The position numbers and the translations under genes are program-made. A stretch of DNA of 30,225 nucleotides from Basidiobolus meristosporus CBS 931.73 (Eukaryota; Basidiobolomycota; Basidiobolomycetes; Basidiobolales; Basidiobolaceae), in contig MCFE01000853.1 in the NCBI GenBank assembly GCA_002104905.1, positions 1-30,225 on the forward strand, in the 5' to 3' direction. Shown one piece after another: positions 27,526 to 30,225 of the stretch (positions within the stretch are counted from its first letter, which is position 1; the number at the start of each line of letters is the position of its first letter). Below the pieces are notes generated by a model. It had not been told where the DNA came from. It made no database searches and was given only the letters and a program-made list of their open reading frames with translations.

Positions 27526-29311
27526 TGCAACATTGCTTTTCATGGTGACACCAATGGCAGTCCAGCTGATGATTCCTATTCGGAATGCTGGTTCACGTAT
27601 AGATCAATCATGATCCACCACCTTCTTCCTTACTAGAATAGAGCATGACAAATAAACAATAGGTTATCTTGATACCCAATACCCGATACCAGATGCCCCA
27701 TATCGGGCATGATGACCTCAGGTTTCTCCCCAATTAACAGTGGGATCAGCATTGTTGGCGGCATGCTTCGCGAGGTAAGAGGCTCAACAGTATAACTGGC
27801 TAGATAGAGAGGGTTGGCCGGACGGCCCGTATGCTGCAGTGGACTATGAGTGATTTGCAACCAGGGGTACAAGGGAATCTTCCTTTCCTTCTATATTGCG
27901 TGGTGTTCCCCCTCTGCTGCAAACAAACCTCGTCTTCGGTAGAACACGGATTTAGCCCAATTCGTACGGATTGTCCGCAAGACAGGTACCAATCCCCGGC
28001 GGAATCTGTGTGGGTAAGTTGGTGAACAATCAGCCCCCCCAATCACCCCGGCAATCATGGTGATCCATAGGTTGGACCGAGGGTTGTCGCATCAGAAATT
28101 ATATGTCTCGTGTAACTCCTTGGTGGTAACAGGTTTCATATCGAGTTTGACAACCGCCATTAATGGCTCAACACAAGGAAACGCTGGTGGCTCAAACTGG
28201 CCAGCATGCTGTGTACTCAATGGAGACCCCTCCCCTGTAAACGCTGCTCGTAACTGGGTGGTGTGATCCAATTAGAGGAACTCTTTCGACTGGCCTCATG
28301 GATTTCTTCAACGTTCTTGTATCAATGACAAATCTAACGCCAGTGGATCTGGTTTTGTTCAAATCGGGACGTGCCACCGAATCCTGTGGATGTGGTGGGA
28401 CGCTGAAGGGGAGGAAATCTAGCTATGAATCAAGTCTCGGTGTGCTCAGCATTGGGGATCTCCTCGGCTGCTCCAATTGGCCTGGGCATCGTTTGCTGGG
28501 ATCTGTATCTCATGATGGATCATTGGTTGTAAACACTCAATTTCGGATTGGGATTGGTGAGGCATGTGCTTCGTAAATGTTGCTTCTTTTGGGCTCCTGA
28601 AGATATCAAAACATTGCTAAAGCGTTTGGATTGTCCGCACGTAGATAGCATTTGCCCGGTTCTATTAGTATTCAACTTGTTCTGGATGTCCGTTCTTCTT
28701 TGGGTATCGCAAATGTGGTCGCCAGACTATGCGTACTGGAACTTGACACTCTGATAGCGCAGTATTTGGTCTTCGCTTCGGAGTATCTAGTGCTCTGAGT
28801 ATTTTGAAACAATCTGCCATTTTAGTTGAAAGAAATCCACGCCAAGTGATTGAATCTCTGGCTGCCGAAACATCCAATTCCTGAGGATATCGGAAAACGT
28901 TGATCATGTATATCGTGTTGGGGGTTTTTGATGAGACAGATTATGCACATGTGGTTTGCGACTGTGGTACTGCTAAAAATATTGTTTGATGTAAGTCGAT
29001 ATTAAGCAAGAGAACGCTAATTTGATTTGCTACTATTTGCTATGCTGAAAAACTCTGAATATGGTCGTAGGTGGGCACCACTACGCTATAGTGTACAATT
29101 TGCAATTCACTTTAATCCTAGCAGAAACTTTTGACAGACAACATCAGATACCAAATGAAAATTCTTCAGAAATCTATTTGGAGTCTAATTTACAACTTCT
29201 CAGAAATGAGAACCAGGAATCATGCCTTAGCATCCTACTATGTATACTTTACGTTCACTACTCCCAGGCAAATTATGAGGCTTAGCTGTTCTCTATCAGA
29301 AAAGCACAAAC
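27526..29311. other. Region with short open frames only
   Basis: About 1.8 kb of mostly CpG-normal DNA. Several short frames exist on the minus strand (27,633-27,872; 27,800-28,042; 28,192-28,377; 28,665-28,907) and on the plus strand (28,298-28,576), none with a recognisable domain or convincing start. One minus-strand frame ending in TGA near 28,107 reads protein-like (QHAGQFEPPAFPCVEPLMAV) after a possible acceptor TTTACAG. A second stretch around 27,800 has a loosely similar QHTGRPANP...TVEPL. These may be exons of an unrecognised gene or a decayed duplicated gene. Confidence 0.35.
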
Positions 29312-29650
29312 TGTTGCAATATTCTGAGGAGTATCGGAAGTGATGTGGAGAACTAGAGGATTTACATGTTATTCACTTGTATATTTATTAATCAAAAGTA
29401 TGGTATTTATACTTTTGATAAAGTATAGCAAACAAATGTGTGAAGTTTGTTAAGAAAGGTCCTAAGAATATGTGTGCACAGTTAGGACAACTTTGAAAAA
29501 GATTATAATCTGGGTACCTGATAGTATGGTGAGAATATTCTAAGTAAATTCCAACAAGTGATTTGGTCAGGACAGAATGCCAATCAAAGAATAAGATCTA
29601 TATGACTAAGTTAGCATGAATGTTTAGGTGACAACTTGCCAATTACAACA
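29312..29650 (-). repeat. Diverged copia LTR (third family member)
   Basis: 339 bp, beginning TGTTG and ending CAACA, aligned with the young LTR in the same orientation but much diverged. Shared blocks are GGAAGTGATGTGGAGAAC, GTATTTATACTTTT, GGTCCTAAGAATATGTGTGCA, CTGGGTACCTG and GAATATTCTAAGTAAAT. It keeps an 11-bp perfect inverted repeat, ATCAAAAGTAT-N7-ATACTTTTGAT (29,391-29,419), around the TATA box. It has only one CpG. Confidence 0.85.
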
Positions 29651-29659
29651 CTCCCACTC
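29651..29659 (-). other. Polypurine tract of the diverged copia element
   Basis: GAGTGGGAG on the minus strand directly inside the LTR, identical to the tract of the intact element. It shows that 29,312-29,650 is a 3' LTR rather than a solo LTR. Confidence 0.75.
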
Positions 29660-30225
29660 AACAAAATATTCACAAGCAATTTGTGAAAGGTTTTGATTTC
29701 CGTCTAACTATTTCATTGTCTAGTGTGTGAGCTCAATTACTTCCCCTTAAGAAAAAATTAAGTAAAGGACAGCAGAATACTATGATAATATCAGCTGAAT
29801 TACAACTTTCCCAAAAGTAACAACTCTCAGTAACTCATGTATCAGTGTCACAGCAGACAAGCAGACATCCTCTCCAGAGGGAGACTAGGCCAACTAGTAT
29901 TCATACCAAATTTGGTAATCCACTGCTTATTACTTTCACCAAGAATTGCAACTGAAAGTTTGAAGCAGAAACACCAACTGAATATCTGCAAAATACCATC
30001 AGAATACCTGCTGAATACCAGCTAAGAATCCAATGAATTCCAACTTTGAGATTTCTCATATAGCCCCCTGACCAGCTCTATGAAATAACTGGAATCTCAT
30101 ACATGTATATTTCAGAACTTGCAAATCATTGTTTAAAATCAGTTTGTGAGCACATTACTAACCCTTGAAGCTAGTGCTCAAAGTTGCTCAGGATTCATTC
30201 TTTCCAAGGTACCCAAAGCTAAAAT
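29660..30225. other. CpG-depleted sequence, probable interior of a decayed element
   Basis: The first ~25 bp resemble the end of a copia pol frame on the minus strand (a VNI block where the intact element has MNI). Beyond that I see no alignable domain. There is one CpG (29,701). It runs off the window edge. Confidence 0.4.

Overview
The window looks like a piece of a repeat-rich nuclear genome from an early-diverging fungus (zygomycete grade; a lineage such as Entomophthoromycotina, Basidiobolus or Kickxellomycotina would fit, but I cannot fix the species). Grounds for this: short spliceosomal introns (53-112 nt) with CTAAC/CTGAC branch sites, TATAAATA core promoters 40-60 bp upstream of start codons, AATAAA poly(A) signals, an intronless eukaryotic tRNA-Leu(CAG), Ty1/copia, Ty3-type and LINE elements, and small secreted cysteine-rich proteins.

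The DNA falls into two kinds. Positions ~540-9,470, ~16,200-16,753, ~21,441-22,040 and ~29,300-30,225 are almost free of CpG and hold only decayed retroelements: a LINE relic (3,796-7,330), copia relics at 8,511-9,176, 9,188-9,352, 21,441-21,776 and 29,312-29,659, and older repeats at 760-1,575. Positions ~9,471-16,200 and ~22,040-29,050 have ordinary CpG content and hold the host genes.

First gene island: an orphan 212-aa lysine-rich protein gene (9,956-10,594) followed by a decayed tandem copy of it (~10,655-11,108); two tandem minus-strand genes (12,509-12,787 and 13,894-14,172) for ~79% identical 92-aa secreted proteins with six cysteines; and tRNA-Leu(CAG) (15,384-15,465) with a 206-bp Ty3-type solo LTR inserted a few bases upstream of the tRNA 5' end.

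Between the islands lies a nearly intact 4,687-bp Ty1/copia element on the minus strand (16,754-21,440). It has 350-bp LTRs that differ at 5 positions, ATGTG target duplications, a polypurine tract, and a primer-binding site matching the anticodon region of initiator tRNA-Met. Its gag and pol share one frame, split by a single UAG. It sits inside an older LTR of a related family.

Second gene island: an MDR-family NAD(P)H-dependent oxidoreductase (minus, 22,748-23,761) divergent from a secreted sugar-lactone-oxidase-like flavoprotein with a cysteine-rich tail (plus, 24,376-25,998), then a five-exon gene (26,379-27,525) for a six- to seven-pass membrane protein, two of whose four introns appear to be GC-AG. 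The following 1.5 kb has only short open frames. There is no operon-like arrangement; the most notable signals are retroelement biology and small tandem gene duplications.
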